Positions 15,522 to 24,727 of a DNA stretch of 64,000 nt are shown here, piece by piece. A program made the translations under genes and the position numbers. Below the pieces are notes generated by a model. The model was given only the letters and a program-made list of their open reading frames with translations, did no database searches and was not told where the DNA came from. This DNA comes from Bacteroides xylanisolvens XB1A (GTDB taxonomy: Bacteria; Bacteroidota; Bacteroidia; Bacteroidales; Bacteroidaceae), in the NCBI RefSeq assembly GCF_000210075.1, contig NC_021017.1, positions 3,825,342 to 3,889,341 on the forward strand, given 5' to 3'. The stretch's first letter is position 1; each line of letters opens with the position of its first letter.

Positions 15522-16391
15522 ATGTTAGACATTAAAAATAGAGAGACATTAGAGATATACGTCTTGGGTGACGATTTTAAATTTTATCAGAATCTGAAGT
15601 ATCTTCCTTTGACTTCTTATCCTTCTAATAATCAATCAGCTTTGATTATATATTGTTTAGGTGGAAAGGCCAAAATTACAGTGCATGAAGATGTACATTG
15701 GATACAACCGGAGGAATTGATTATATTATTACCCGGACAATTTGTCTCATTTAGTGAGCCAAGTGAAGATTTCTCGACCGTTACGATGGTTATATCTACT
15801 TCACTGTTTAGTGATGCGTTAAGTGGTGTGCCCAGATTTTCTCCGCATTTCTTTTTCTACATGCGGACTCATTACTGGTATCCGCAGTCAGAACGCGATA
15901 TTCCCCGGATGTATAATTATCTGGGTATGATAAAAGATAAAGTTACCTCTCAAGATATATATAGGCGTGAGCTGATTATTCATTTGTTGAGGTATCTGTA
16001 TCTGGAACTGTTCAATGCTTATCAAAAGGAATCGACCTTGATGACTGCCCGCAGGGATACCCGTAAAGAAGAGTTGGCTAATAAATTCTTTGGGCTTATC
16101 ATGAAGCATTTTAAGGAGAATAAGGATGTGGCTTTTTATGCGGATAAACTGTGTATTACTTCCAAATACCTGACTATGGTAATTAAGGAGACAAGCGGGA
16201 AGTCTGCTAAAGACTGGATTGTTGAATACATCATATTAGAAATCAAGGCTTTGTTGAAAAACACAAGCCTGAACATTCAGGAAATAGCGATTAAAACGAA
16301 CTTTGCGAATCAATCGTCGCTTGGACGTTTTTTTAGAAAGCATACAGGAATGTCGCTTTCACAATATCGAATGAGTAACTTAGAACAATAG
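15522..16391 (+). CDS. AraC-family transcriptional regulator
   Basis: The 289-residue product has an N-terminal cupin-like effector domain (about 20-170, with HEDVHWIQPEELIILLPGQF typical of such sensing domains) and a C-terminal double HTH of AraC type at about 190-285, ending NFANQSSLGRFFRKHTGMSL and SQYR. It is monocistronic, followed by a terminator at 16444. Since the integrated element separates it from the tRNA gene, its target is probably elsewhere or is itself. The effector is unknown. Confidence 0.88.
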   Translation: MLDIKNRETLEIYVLGDDFKFYQNLKYLPLTSYPSNNQSALIIYCLGGKAKITVHEDVHWIQPEELIILLPGQFVSFSEPSEDFSTVTMVISTSLFSDALSGVPRFSPHFFFYMRTHYWYPQSERDIPRMYNYLGMIKDKVTSQDIYRRELIIHLLRYLYLELFNAYQKESTLMTARRDTRKEELANKFFGLIMKHFKENKDVAFYADKLCITSKYLTMVIKETSGKSAKDWIVEYIILEIKALLKNTSLNIQEIAIKTNFANQSSLGRFFRKHTGMSLSQYRMSNLEQ

Positions 16392-16443
16392 TGCGGACAA
16401 TTGCCTCACAATAGGCAATAATATCTATAGGGATTGGGAAGAG

Positions 16444-16475
16444 AAAGGGAATGAAGTCTATTTCATTCCCTTTTA
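16444..16475 (+). terminator. Terminator between the AraC gene and aroB
   Basis: A 12-bp perfect stem (16444-16455 with 16462-16473, arm AAAGGGAATGAA) has a six-base loop and ends in TTTTA. It lies between two convergent genes and could serve both. Confidence 0.8.
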
Positions 16476-16503
16476 CTATGTGGTATATCTGATGTAGGAT
16501 GGA

Positions 16504-17565
16504 TTAAATTCCCATACATTCGCGATAGAAGTCGAGCATTTCGAAGATAGTGTCCTTATCGGCAGTCTGATTGATGCAAATGTCTCCAATATCTTTTAGT
16601 AAGGTGAAATTGATAGTACCTGAAGTATTCTTTTTATCATGCGTCATAAATGCATACAGTTGGTCATATTTCTTGCAGTCGAAAGTAAATACACCATAAT
16701 TATCCTTGATAAACTGGATCGTTTGCCGCATTTTCTCTTTCGGGAAACCTACTTTGAGATGAGAAAGATACAGTTCGCACACAATTCCCCAAGCTACTGC
16801 ATATCCATGTAATACAGGACGGTTTTCTGCCAGTGCCATACTTTCGAACGCATGTCCTACGGTGTGTCCCAGATTTAATGCTTTGCGGATTCCATGTTCG
16901 AAGGGATCCTGTTCTACAATATCTTCTTTCACTTGTACCGATTGACCTACCAATTGTTTGAGAGCTGCATAATCAATACTAGAGGAATCGAAATTGAGCA
17001 ATTCTGCCCAATGTGCCGTATTGCTAATCAAACCGTGCTTCAACATTTCAGCATATCCGGAGAAGAAATTGTGTGTGTCCAATGTGCGTAGGAATTCAGT
17101 TTCAATCAATACACTGTTTGCCGGAGCGAAAGCACCGATTTCATTTTTCAGTCCGTTGAAGTTGATTCCTGTTTTACCCCCCACTGATGCGTCCACCATA
17201 GCGAGCAGAGTGGTTGGTATATTGATATAGGAAATGCCCCGTTTGAATGTAGCTGCGGCAAAACCTCCGAGATCTGTCACCATCCCTCCTCCAAGATTGA
17301 TAAGTAAAGAGTGGCGGGTAGCCCCTTGAGTGCTTAATGCCATCCAGACGGAAGCGAGTGTTTCCAGAGTTTTATGCACATCTTCTGCTCCGATACAGAT
17401 TTCTACAGCATCTTTCAACAGCCCCGATTCCTTTAGAGAGGGGAGACAAAGACGCTGGGTATGCTCGTCTGTGAGGACGAATAATTTGTCATGCGGACAT
17501 AGCTCAATGGCACGACCGAGGCTCGTTTCCAAGCTTTCGCAGAGAATAACTTCTTGTTTACTCAT
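16504..17565 (-). CDS. aroB: 3-dehydroquinate synthase
   Basis: AroB converts DAHP to 3-dehydroquinate, the second step of the shikimate pathway, using NAD and a divalent metal. The 353-residue length is normal. Visible signatures are GGGMVTDLGGFAAATFKRG, the NIPTTLLAMVDASVGGKTG segment, the metal-binding region RKALNLGHTVGHAFES, and LHGYAVAWG with the last metal His. The promoter is probably TACATTTG on the minus strand at 17596-17589, back to back with that of the divergent gene at 17646. Confidence 0.96.
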   Translation of the reverse strand: MSKQEVILCESLETSLGRAIELCPHDKLFVLTDEHTQRLCLPSLKESGLLKDAVEICIGAEDVHKTLETLASVWMALSTQGATRHSLLINLGGGMVTDLGGFAAATFKRGISYINIPTTLLAMVDASVGGKTGINFNGLKNEIGAFAPANSVLIETEFLRTLDTHNFFSGYAEMLKHGLISNTAHWAELLNFDSSSIDYAALKQLVGQSVQVKEDIVEQDPFEHGIRKALNLGHTVGHAFESMALAENRPVLHGYAVAWGIVCELYLSHLKVGFPKEKMRQTIQFIKDNYGVFTFDCKKYDQLYAFMTHDKKNTSGTINFTLLKDIGDICINQTADKDTIFEMLDFYRECMGI

Positions 17566-17588
17566 GATTCTTTTGCTTTTTTACTCTG

Positions 17589-17625
17589 CAAATGTATATA
17601 AAATATCTTTTTTTACTTACTTTTG
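17589..17625. promoter_or_regulatory. Divergent -7 boxes of aroB and the membrane protein gene
   Basis: Minus strand TACATTTG at 17596-17589 faces aroB. Plus strand TACTTTTG at 17618-17625 lies 20 bases before the ATG at 17646. The plus box lies downstream of a possible earlier ATG (17592), which argues that 17646 is the real start of the plus-strand gene. No clear -33 box is visible for either. Confidence 0.55.
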
Positions 17626-17645
17626 TCTCATTAAAACGTTTAATC

Positions 17646-18050
17646 ATGAAAGCATTATTACCTGTATATTGTCGTCCTTTAGGATATGTTGTCTTGTTGG
17701 TAGCTCTGTTTATCCCTTTTATTTTGGTGATGCAGGGAGTAGTAACTGATACTAATTTGCTGTTTTATAAAGAATGTACAAAGTTGTTGATGATGGCAGG
17801 ATGCTTGTTGATAATCTTTGCATTGAGTAAGAATGAAAGCCGTGAAACGGAGCAAATCCGGAATTCGGCTGTTCGTAATGCTATCTTTTTGACATTCTTG
17901 TTCGTCTTTGGTGGTATGTTGTGGCGTGTTATGCAAGGAGATGTGATAAACGTCGATACTTCCTCTTTCCTTACTTTTCTGGTTTTTAATGTGCTTTGTC
18001 TGGAGTTTGGTCTGAAAAAAGCGCTTGTTGATCGATTCTTTAAAAGATAA
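17646..18050 (+). CDS. Small integral membrane protein of unknown function
   Basis: The product has 134 residues from the ATG at 17646; an in-frame ATG at 17592 would add 18 residues but lies upstream of the likely promoter. Four hydrophobic segments are visible (YVVLLVALFIPFILVMQG, LLMMAGCLLIIFAL, AIFLTFLFVFGGMLW, FLTFLVFNVLCLEFGL), so it is probably a four-helix inner membrane protein. I recognise no domain. It lies 83 bases before the outer membrane protein gene at 18134 and could be read with it. Confidence 0.75.
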   Translation: MKALLPVYCRPLGYVVLLVALFIPFILVMQGVVTDTNLLFYKECTKLLMMAGCLLIIFALSKNESRETEQIRNSAVRNAIFLTFLFVFGGMLWRVMQGDVINVDTSSFLTFLVFNVLCLEFGLKKALVDRFFKR

Positions 18051-18133
18051 TTTTCTTTTCAATTAAACCTTTTACGATTCGATTTGTCAAAAAGACATTG
18101 TTATTGCTACTAATATAATCGTAAATAAGGTAA

Positions 18134-21055
18134 ATGAAAAGATTTTCAGCAGGGTTGGTGCTGATGTTGCTATGCACCTTCTCAATTTTTGCACAGAATA
18201 AGGTTATTACCGTTTCGGGACGTGTGGTGGAATCCGATACTAAAGAGCCCGCAGCGCAGGCTACAGTTCAATTGTTGTCATTACCCGATAGCGCTTATGC
18301 CGCCGGTATAGCCAGTAGTAACCAGGGATGGTTTACTCTCCCCAAAGTAAAAGCCGGAAAATATGTGTTGAAAGTTTCCTATATTGGATTCCGAACCAAG
18401 CTCGTACCGGTACAATTATCTGCTAACGCCACTGATAAAAAATTGGGAACCATTACATTGGACCCTGATGCTGTCATGCTGAAGGAAGCGGTGATTACTG
18501 CTGAAGCTCCGCAGGTGGTCGTGAAAGAAGATACGCTGGAATATAACTCAACAGCTTACCGTACTCCCGAAGGGGCGATGCTCGAAGAGTTGGTGAAGAA
18601 ACTTCCGGGAGCAGAAATAGACGATGACGGTAACGTCAAAATCAATGGTAAAGAAGTAAAGAAGATTATGGTGGATGGTAAAGAGTTCTTTGGTGGTGAT
18701 GTGAAAACCGGATTGAAGAACTTACCGGTCAACATGATCGACAAACTGAAAACATACGATAAAAAGTCTGATTTGGCACGTGTTACCGGAATAGATGACG
18801 GAGAAGAAGAAACTGTTCTTGACCTGAAAGTGAAGAAAGGTATGAATCAAGGTTGGTTTGGTAATGCAAGTGTTGCCGGTGGTACAGAAGATCGTTACGG
18901 AAGCAACTTGATGTTGAATCGTTTTGTCGATAATAGCCAATTCTCTTTAATCGGTTCTGCTAATAATGTGAACGATCAGGGATTCTCCGGTGGAGGTGGC
19001 GGACCTCGTTTCCGGAACAGCAATGGTTTGACTGCTACCAAGATGTTAGGGGCTAACTTTGCTACCCAGACTGAAAAATTGGAACTGGGAGGTAGTGCCC
19101 GTTATAATTTCAGTGATCGGGATGCAACATCTACAAACTACTCGGAACGTTTCCTGCAAAATGGAAATTCTTATTCAAATTCGAACAGTAAGGGCCGCAA
19201 TAAGAATACGAACTTTAATGCAGACTTTCGGTTGGAGTGGAAACCGGACACATTGACAAATATCATTTTCCGTCCGAATGTTTCTTATGGAAAGTCTAAC
19301 AGTTATTCTATTTCCGAATCGGGTACTTTTAATGGAGATCCATTTAATTTGGTGTCTAATCCTAATGAGTTTTTGAATAAGATTTTCTGGGGAAGTACGG
19401 ATGATCCTTTAGAAGCTATTCGTGTCAACGCCAGTAATAGTGAATCAAAATCTGAAGGGCAGAATCTCTCTGCAAATGCTTCTTTGCAAGTGAATCGTAG
19501 ATTGAATAATCAGGGACGAAACATCACTTTCCGTGGTACATTTAGTTATGGGGATAATGACAGCGAACAGTTTAGTGAATCATTGACGCGTTATTTTGAT
19601 GATAATGCAAAAAAAGAAGATGATGAGCGTAAACAATATACTACTTCTCCAACCAAGAATTATGATTATACTGCCGAACTGACTTATAGCGAACCGATTG
19701 CGAGAGCTACCTTCTTACAGTTCCGCTATAAATTTCAATATAAATATAGTGAAAGTGATAGAAGTACATACAGCTTGATTCCTGATGCAGATAAAGGACA
19801 GGATTGGTTTTGGAATTTTGGTGATGGCCTGCCTGTAGGATATGAAGAGAATAAAGATAGAGATTTGAGTAAGTATGCTCAATATAAATATTATAACCAT
19901 GATATTAATGCAGGACTAAATATTATCCGCGAGAAATATAGATTGAACTTTGGAGTATCTTTGCAACCGCAGAACACCAGATTGGATTATAAGAAAGCCG
20001 AAGTAGATACTGTAGTAAAAAGAAATGTGTTCAATTTTGCTCCTAACGTTGATTTTCGTTACAGATTTTCTAAAGTCAGCCAGTTGCGCTTTACCTATCG
20101 GGGACGTGCAAGCCAGCCGAGTATGGAAAATTTGCTTGATGTAACTGATGACTCTAATCCGTTGAATATCCGTAAGGGTAATCCGGGATTGAAACCTTCT
20201 TTCTCTCATTCTATGCGTTTGTTTTATAATACTTATAATGCAGATAAACAGCGTGGCATGATGGCTCATGCAAACTTGAATATGACTCAAAATAGCATTA
20301 CTAATGCCACTACTTATAATCAGAGTACTGGTGGAGTGACTGTTAAACCGGAGAATATCAACGGAAACTGGAATGCGATGGGAATGTTTGGATTCAATAC
20401 TGCATTGAGAGATAAGCGGTTTACCATAAATTCTTTCTCCCGTGCTAATTATACCAATGCGGTTTCTTATCTTTTTAATGACGATACTAAAATAAATGAC
20501 AAGAACACTAGTACGACACTGACTTTCGGAGAGAATTTGAATGGAACTTTCCGTAACGACTGGTTTGAATTTACCTTGAATGGTTCAATCAACTATAACT
20601 TTGAGCGAAATCAACTGCGTCCGGAAAACAATCAAGAACCCTATACATTTGGTTATGGTGCAAGTACTAATATCTCTTTACCTTGGAGTATGACGTTGTC
20701 TACCAATATCACTAATAACGCTCGTCGTGGTTATCGTGATGCCAGTATGAATAAGAATGAACTTATTTGGAATGCACAGATTGCCCAAAACTTCCTGAAA
20801 GGTAATGCCGCAACCATCAGTTTTGAAGTATATGATATTCTGCGGCAGCAATCTAATATCAGCCGTTCGTTAACAGCCGATATGCGTTCTGTTTCTGAAT
20901 ATAACGGAATTAATAGCTACTGCATGCTTCGTTTCTCTTATCGTCTGAATGTTTTTGGAAATAAAGAAGCTCGCGGCAATATGCGTCATGGCGGTTTTGA
21001 TGGTGGTGGACCTCGTGGCCCGCGTGGTGGCTTTGGAGGTGGCAGACCACACTAA
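18134..21055 (+). CDS. TonB-receptor-like outer membrane beta-barrel protein with a carboxypeptidase-regulatory domain
   Basis: The 973-residue product has a signal peptide (ends FAQN), a carboxypeptidase-regulatory-like beta-sandwich at about 26-115 (VSGRVVESDTKEPAAQATVQ), a plug-like segment (EGAMLEELVKKLPGAEIDDD at about 147-166, then NGKEVKKIMVDGKEFFGGD) and a long barrel to the end, as in the Bacteroidetes OMP_b-brl_3 family. It is not a SusC protein and has no SusD partner. The last 25 residues are Gly/Arg-rich (HGGFDGGGPRGPRGGF), after what should be the last strand. Substrate unknown. A strong terminator follows. Confidence 0.88.
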   Translation: MKRFSAGLVLMLLCTFSIFAQNKVITVSGRVVESDTKEPAAQATVQLLSLPDSAYAAGIASSNQGWFTLPKVKAGKYVLKVSYIGFRTKLVPVQLSANATDKKLGTITLDPDAVMLKEAVITAEAPQVVVKEDTLEYNSTAYRTPEGAMLEELVKKLPGAEIDDDGNVKINGKEVKKIMVDGKEFFGGDVKTGLKNLPVNMIDKLKTYDKKSDLARVTGIDDGEEETVLDLKVKKGMNQGWFGNASVAGGTEDRYGSNLMLNRFVDNSQFSLIGSANNVNDQGFSGGGGGPRFRNSNGLTATKMLGANFATQTEKLELGGSARYNFSDRDATSTNYSERFLQNGNSYSNSNSKGRNKNTNFNADFRLEWKPDTLTNIIFRPNVSYGKSNSYSISESGTFNGDPFNLVSNPNEFLNKIFWGSTDDPLEAIRVNASNSESKSEGQNLSANASLQVNRRLNNQGRNITFRGTFSYGDNDSEQFSESLTRYFDDNAKKEDDERKQYTTSPTKNYDYTAELTYSEPIARATFLQFRYKFQYKYSESDRSTYSLIPDADKGQDWFWNFGDGLPVGYEENKDRDLSKYAQYKYYNHDINAGLNIIREKYRLNFGVSLQPQNTRLDYKKAEVDTVVKRNVFNFAPNVDFRYRFSKVSQLRFTYRGRASQPSMENLLDVTDDSNPLNIRKGNPGLKPSFSHSMRLFYNTYNADKQRGMMAHANLNMTQNSITNATTYNQSTGGVTVKPENINGNWNAMGMFGFNTALRDKRFTINSFSRANYTNAVSYLFNDDTKINDKNTSTTLTFGENLNGTFRNDWFEFTLNGSINYNFERNQLRPENNQEPYTFGYGASTNISLPWSMTLSTNITNNARRGYRDASMNKNELIWNAQIAQNFLKGNAATISFEVYDILRQQSNISRSLTADMRSVSEYNGINSYCMLRFSYRLNVFGNKEARGNMRHGGFDGGGPRGPRGGFGGGRPH

Positions 21056-21084
21056 AGCAGAGTAATAGGTTTAAATAAAAACAG

Positions 21085-21129
21085 GAAGTCCCGGCACAAC
21101 GATTCAATGTTGTTGCCGGGACTTCTTTG
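21085..21129 (+). terminator. Intrinsic terminator after the barrel protein gene
   Basis: A long G/C-rich stem (GAAGTCCCGGCA at 21085-21096 pairing with TGCCGGGACTTC up to 21125) is followed by TTT. It separates the gene from cls. Confidence 0.8.
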
Positions 21130-21187
21130 TTAATCCGAGAATTTACTCTATATTTGTTGTTTAGTATCCGTATGAAAGGAGATTCCT

Positions 21188-22627
21188 ATGATTGATTGGA
21201 ACTATATGCTTAGTCAGATAGCAACAGTGGCTTTTGATATTCTTTATTTTGGAGCCATTATCGGTACGATTGTCATCATCATTCTTGACAACCGGAATCC
21301 GGTTAAAACCATGGCATGGATACTCATATTACTTTTCCTTCCTATTGTCGGACTTGTCTTTTATTTTTTCTTTGGGCGGAGTCAACGTCGCGAACGTATC
21401 ATTGGGCAAAAAAGCTACGACCGCTTATTGAAGAAACCAATGGCCGAATATCTCGCACAGGATTGTTCGGACGTTCCTTATGAATACTCCCGTCTTATTC
21501 AGCTTTTCCAGCAAACGAATCAAGCGTTTCCATTTGAGGGGAACCGTGTGGCAGTCTATACCGAAGGATATACCAAACTTCAATCATTGTTGCGTGAACT
21601 GCAAAAAGCGAAGCAGCATATCCACATGGAATATTACATCTTTGAAGATGACGCTATCGGGCGTATGGTCAGGGATGTGCTGATAGAAAAAGCTTCTCAC
21701 GGGGTTGAAGTACGGGTTATCTATGATGATGTAGGTTGCTGGCATGTACCTAACCGTTTTTTTGAAGAAATGCGCAATGCCGGTATCGAAGTCAGGAGCT
21801 TTTTGAAAGTACGTTTTCCTTTATTTACCAGTAGGGTGAATTACCGTAACCATAGAAAGATTGTCGTTATTGACGGACGCGTGGGCTTCGTTGGGGGAAT
21901 GAACCTGGCAGAACGTTATATGCGTGGCTTTTCTTGGGGGATTTGGCGCGATACGCATATCATGTTGGAAGGCAAGGCAGTGCATGGTTTACAAACAGCT
22001 TTTTTGCTTGATTGGTATTTTGTAGACCGTACGTTGATAACCGCTTCCCGTTATTTTCCGAAGATTGACTCTTGCGGAAGTTCTTTAGTGCAGATTGTCA
22101 CGAGTGAGCCTATCGGGCCATGGAAAGAAATCATGCAGGGATTGACTGTTGCCATTACCAGTGCAAAAAAATATTTCTATATGCAAACACCTTATTTTTT
22201 GCCTACAGAACCAATATTAGCAGCTATGCAAACAGCAGCATTGTCTGGGGTGGATATACGCTTGATGTTACCGGAACGTGCAGATAACTGGATAACTCAT
22301 CTTGGATCGCGTTCTTATTTGGCAGATGTGATGCAGGCAGGTGTTAAAGTCTATTTTTATAAGAAAGGTTTTCTACATTCTAAGCTGATGGTTTCAGATG
22401 ATATGCTTTCCACTGTAGGCTCTACCAATGTTGACTTCCGTAGCTTTGAGCATAACTTTGAGGTGAATGCTTTTATGTATGACGTAGAAACTGCCCTTGA
22501 AATGAAAGAAATATTTCTTCAGGACCAGCGCGAAAGTACACAGATCTTTTTGAAGAATTGGGGCAGACGTTCGTGGAGACAAAAAGCTGCGGAGTCTATC
22601 GTGCGTTTATTGGCTCCGCTACTTTAA
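21188..22627 (+). CDS. cls: Cardiolipin synthase (phospholipase D family)
   Basis: Cls joins two phosphatidylglycerol molecules, or a related pair, to make cardiolipin in the inner membrane. The 479-residue product starts with two membrane helices (about 8-30 and 37-60) and has both HxK(x4)D motifs: NHRKIVVIDGRVGFVGGMN from about residue 220 and LHSKLMVSDDMLSTVGSTN from about 396. Length and order match the Cls family. It is convergent with rsmD, with only 24 bases between the stops. Confidence 0.93.
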   Translation: MIDWNYMLSQIATVAFDILYFGAIIGTIVIIILDNRNPVKTMAWILILLFLPIVGLVFYFFFGRSQRRERIIGQKSYDRLLKKPMAEYLAQDCSDVPYEYSRLIQLFQQTNQAFPFEGNRVAVYTEGYTKLQSLLRELQKAKQHIHMEYYIFEDDAIGRMVRDVLIEKASHGVEVRVIYDDVGCWHVPNRFFEEMRNAGIEVRSFLKVRFPLFTSRVNYRNHRKIVVIDGRVGFVGGMNLAERYMRGFSWGIWRDTHIMLEGKAVHGLQTAFLLDWYFVDRTLITASRYFPKIDSCGSSLVQIVTSEPIGPWKEIMQGLTVAITSAKKYFYMQTPYFLPTEPILAAMQTAALSGVDIRLMLPERADNWITHLGSRSYLADVMQAGVKVYFYKKGFLHSKLMVSDDMLSTVGSTNVDFRSFEHNFEVNAFMYDVETALEMKEIFLQDQRESTQIFLKNWGRRSWRQKAAESIVRLLAPLL

Positions 22628-22651
22628 TAAGGATGAAATTGTATTTGGATC

Positions 22652-23185
22652 TTATCTGAATAGTGAGAAGTTCACACTTCCATACACCCTTCTCTCAAAG
22701 AAATGTGGATTTTCTTCGAAATTATTATCTTTTCCATGCTCCAATACCAATAATCCTCCTTCTTTGAGAAGATTATTCTGAAAGATTAATTCGGGGATTG
22801 TTTCCAACTCTTTTAAAGCGTAGGGAGGATCGGCAAAAATGAAGTCGAACTGTTCGCGGCCATTCCTGATAAACTTGAATACATCTCCGCGTATCGGCAG
22901 ACATTTGTCTGTCTGCACCTCTTTCATGATTTTGCAGATGAATGAGTGATGTGCAGGATCTTTTTCAATGCTGATAACACGGTCGCATCCACGGGATACC
23001 AGTTCGATACTGATGCTTCCTGTCCCGGCAAACAAATCAAGAGCTATTATTCCTTCTTCAAAATCGATATAGTTATTGAGTACATTAAACAGATTTTCTT
23101 TGGCGAAATCTGTCGTAGGGCGTGCTTTAAATGTTCGGGGCACGTCAAATCTTCTTCGTTTGTAAATACCGCTGATTACTCGCAT
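22652..23185 (-). CDS. rsmD: 16S rRNA (guanine966-N2)-methyltransferase
   Basis: RsmD methylates G966 of 16S rRNA in the assembled 30S subunit. The 177-residue product shows the N-terminal RVISGIYKRRRF block, ARPTTDFAKENLFNVL, the SAM-binding ALDLFAGTGSISIELVSRG (48-66) and the catalytic FADPPYA (117-123). It is the last gene of a three-gene minus-strand cluster and overlaps the preceding DUF3822 gene by 10 bases. Confidence 0.93.
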   Translation of the reverse strand: MRVISGIYKRRRFDVPRTFKARPTTDFAKENLFNVLNNYIDFEEGIIALDLFAGTGSISIELVSRGCDRVISIEKDPAHHSFICKIMKEVQTDKCLPIRGDVFKFIRNGREQFDFIFADPPYALKELETIPELIFQNNLLKEGGLLVLEHGKDNNFEENPHFFERRVYGSVNFSLFR

Positions 23186-23946
23186 GTTAATAAGGCTTGC
23201 ATGTCAATATTAGTTGCAGGATTCATAATGAATACCTGTAGGATAAACTTTTTTAATTCACTCATTAAAACGTCTTTTTCCGGAAGTATTCCGGTTAGGT
23301 GTAACTCATCCCGTTCCTGATTAAACTCCAGTTGTTTCCAGGCGTACAATAAATAGTAAATACGGTCTTCTGTGTGCGTACATTCAAAGGAATTGGCCAG
23401 AAGCAGATGTCCTCGTTCAAAGCAATAGATGTCAATGCCGTCTTTGCGTACAGAAGCATACATCTTCTTACTGTTTCCCAGTCTGCTTTTTACAGAAAAA
23501 TAATCGATGAATGGAGTAGATTGAGAATAGAAACGAGCTTCGGGATATTGTTCATTCAAAAAGGTCTGTGCGCTTTTATCTATGCCGAAGATGACAGCTA
23601 CATTATTCTTTCTTAGAATATTATAGAGCACCGTTTCGTTTTCTCTTTTCTGATGATTATGATAAAACAGAAGTTCCGCCTGCCCCTCCTCAAATAAGTC
23701 TAATGGCGCAATTGTAAAACGCTTGCTTGCCATCATTATATTTACCCGTTTGTAAGGATGATTTAGGAAGTCCGATTCGTGAAAGACCGCCTTTAGATTG
23801 GCTGTAAGGGATAGAGATGTGTCTATCTCTTTCTCTATTATTGAAAGCGAATCGTCATGAATCGGGTTATAGATAGAAAAAGAAAATCCATCCGTACTAA
23901 GACGGATGGATAAAGTATATTGTTTTGATTTAGTAAAATCAATCAT
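23176..23946 (-). CDS. DUF3822 family protein
   Basis: The 256-residue soluble protein is of the kind found beside rsmD in Bacteroidetes and annotated DUF3822. Beta-rich segments (YTLSIRLSTDGFSFSIYN, LLANSFECTHTEDRIYYLLY) suggest an actin/ASKHA-like fold, an impression only. Its ATG shares one base with the stop codon of the preceding gene (TAATG at 23948-23944) and its end overlaps rsmD by 10 bases, so the three genes are tightly coupled. Function unknown. Confidence 0.75.
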   Translation of the reverse strand: MIDFTKSKQYTLSIRLSTDGFSFSIYNPIHDDSLSIIEKEIDTSLSLTANLKAVFHESDFLNHPYKRVNIMMASKRFTIAPLDLFEEGQAELLFYHNHQKRENETVLYNILRKNNVAVIFGIDKSAQTFLNEQYPEARFYSQSTPFIDYFSVKSRLGNSKKMYASVRKDGIDIYCFERGHLLLANSFECTHTEDRIYYLLYAWKQLEFNQERDELHLTGILPEKDVLMSELKKFILQVFIMNPATNIDMQALLTCE

Positions 23947-24632
23947 TATTCCCAGTTACCAGCACCATTGTTTGGAGTATCGATAGAACCTACCATCAAG
24001 CCGCTATATTTACCTAGTTTAGAATCCAGGTCTTTTAGGTTGATGATTTCTTGTTTGTCAAGTCCGCTCAAATAAGTTTCGTATGGAGCTTTCACTTCGA
24101 ACAAATATACTGGAGCACCAGACTTGGCAGTGTCATTTTTCACATTCATTTCGAATTGAGCACCATTTCCGTGAGGAATATATTTCATAGAGTCGGCATT
24201 GAATCCTTTTGGATAGATAGTATCCAATACAGCTACCCACATAGTGTCACGTTTGAAGTTTTCAAGTCCCCATTTCTTAACTTCATCGTATCTACCGGTT
24301 TTCTTTGCTTTTTCGATGATAGCCATGGCTTTCTTTTCAGTCAGTCCGTCTTCCAATTGCTTGTCAGTTAACATTCCCATCTTCATAACGAACGGCAATT
24401 TTTGATTTTTAACGAAATCAATCAGTGTGTCTAATTTGGGTGCATACATTCCGCGGTGCAGCGAACGGTATTCCTGCTGTGCCTTACGGATGTCGATCAA
24501 ACGGGCAATGACTGCTTTTTCTCTTTCTTTTTTTGCGTTTTCAAAATTGATAGGACCCATAATGCTGGTGTAACAGATGTAAATCAGTGCAGCAGCACAA
24601 AGCACCAATACAATATTAAATACTGTTTTCAT
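23946..24632 (-). CDS. Conserved Bacteroidales membrane-anchored protein, unknown function
   Basis: The 228-residue product has one N-terminal membrane helix (IVLVLCAAALIYICY) followed by a Lys/Glu-rich soluble part. The region after the helix (EREKAVIARLIDIRKAQQEY) resembles the N-terminal helix of pseudopilin-like proteins, but no pilin processing site is evident. It is the first gene of the cluster with DUF3822 and rsmD; a minus-strand -7 box, TATTTTTG at 24675-24668, lies 36 bases upstream. Function unknown. Confidence 0.7.
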   Translation of the reverse strand: MKTVFNIVLVLCAAALIYICYTSIMGPINFENAKKEREKAVIARLIDIRKAQQEYRSLHRGMYAPKLDTLIDFVKNQKLPFVMKMGMLTDKQLEDGLTEKKAMAIIEKAKKTGRYDEVKKWGLENFKRDTMWVAVLDTIYPKGFNADSMKYIPHGNGAQFEMNVKNDTAKSGAPVYLFEVKAPYETYLSGLDKQEIINLKDLDSKLGKYSGLMVGSIDTPNNGAGNWE

Positions 24633-24727
24633 GATAAATTATGTTTTTAGTTGTTATATTCGCATCGCAAAAATAGAATAAATAAATTTAAATACGATAG
24701 TTCCTCGAACTTTTTTCTCGTACAAAA

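Noticed and set aside
17592..17645. Earlier start of the membrane protein gene at 17592
   Set aside because: The likely -7 box TACTTTTG at 17618-17625 lies downstream of that ATG, and the added residues do not look like part of the protein.
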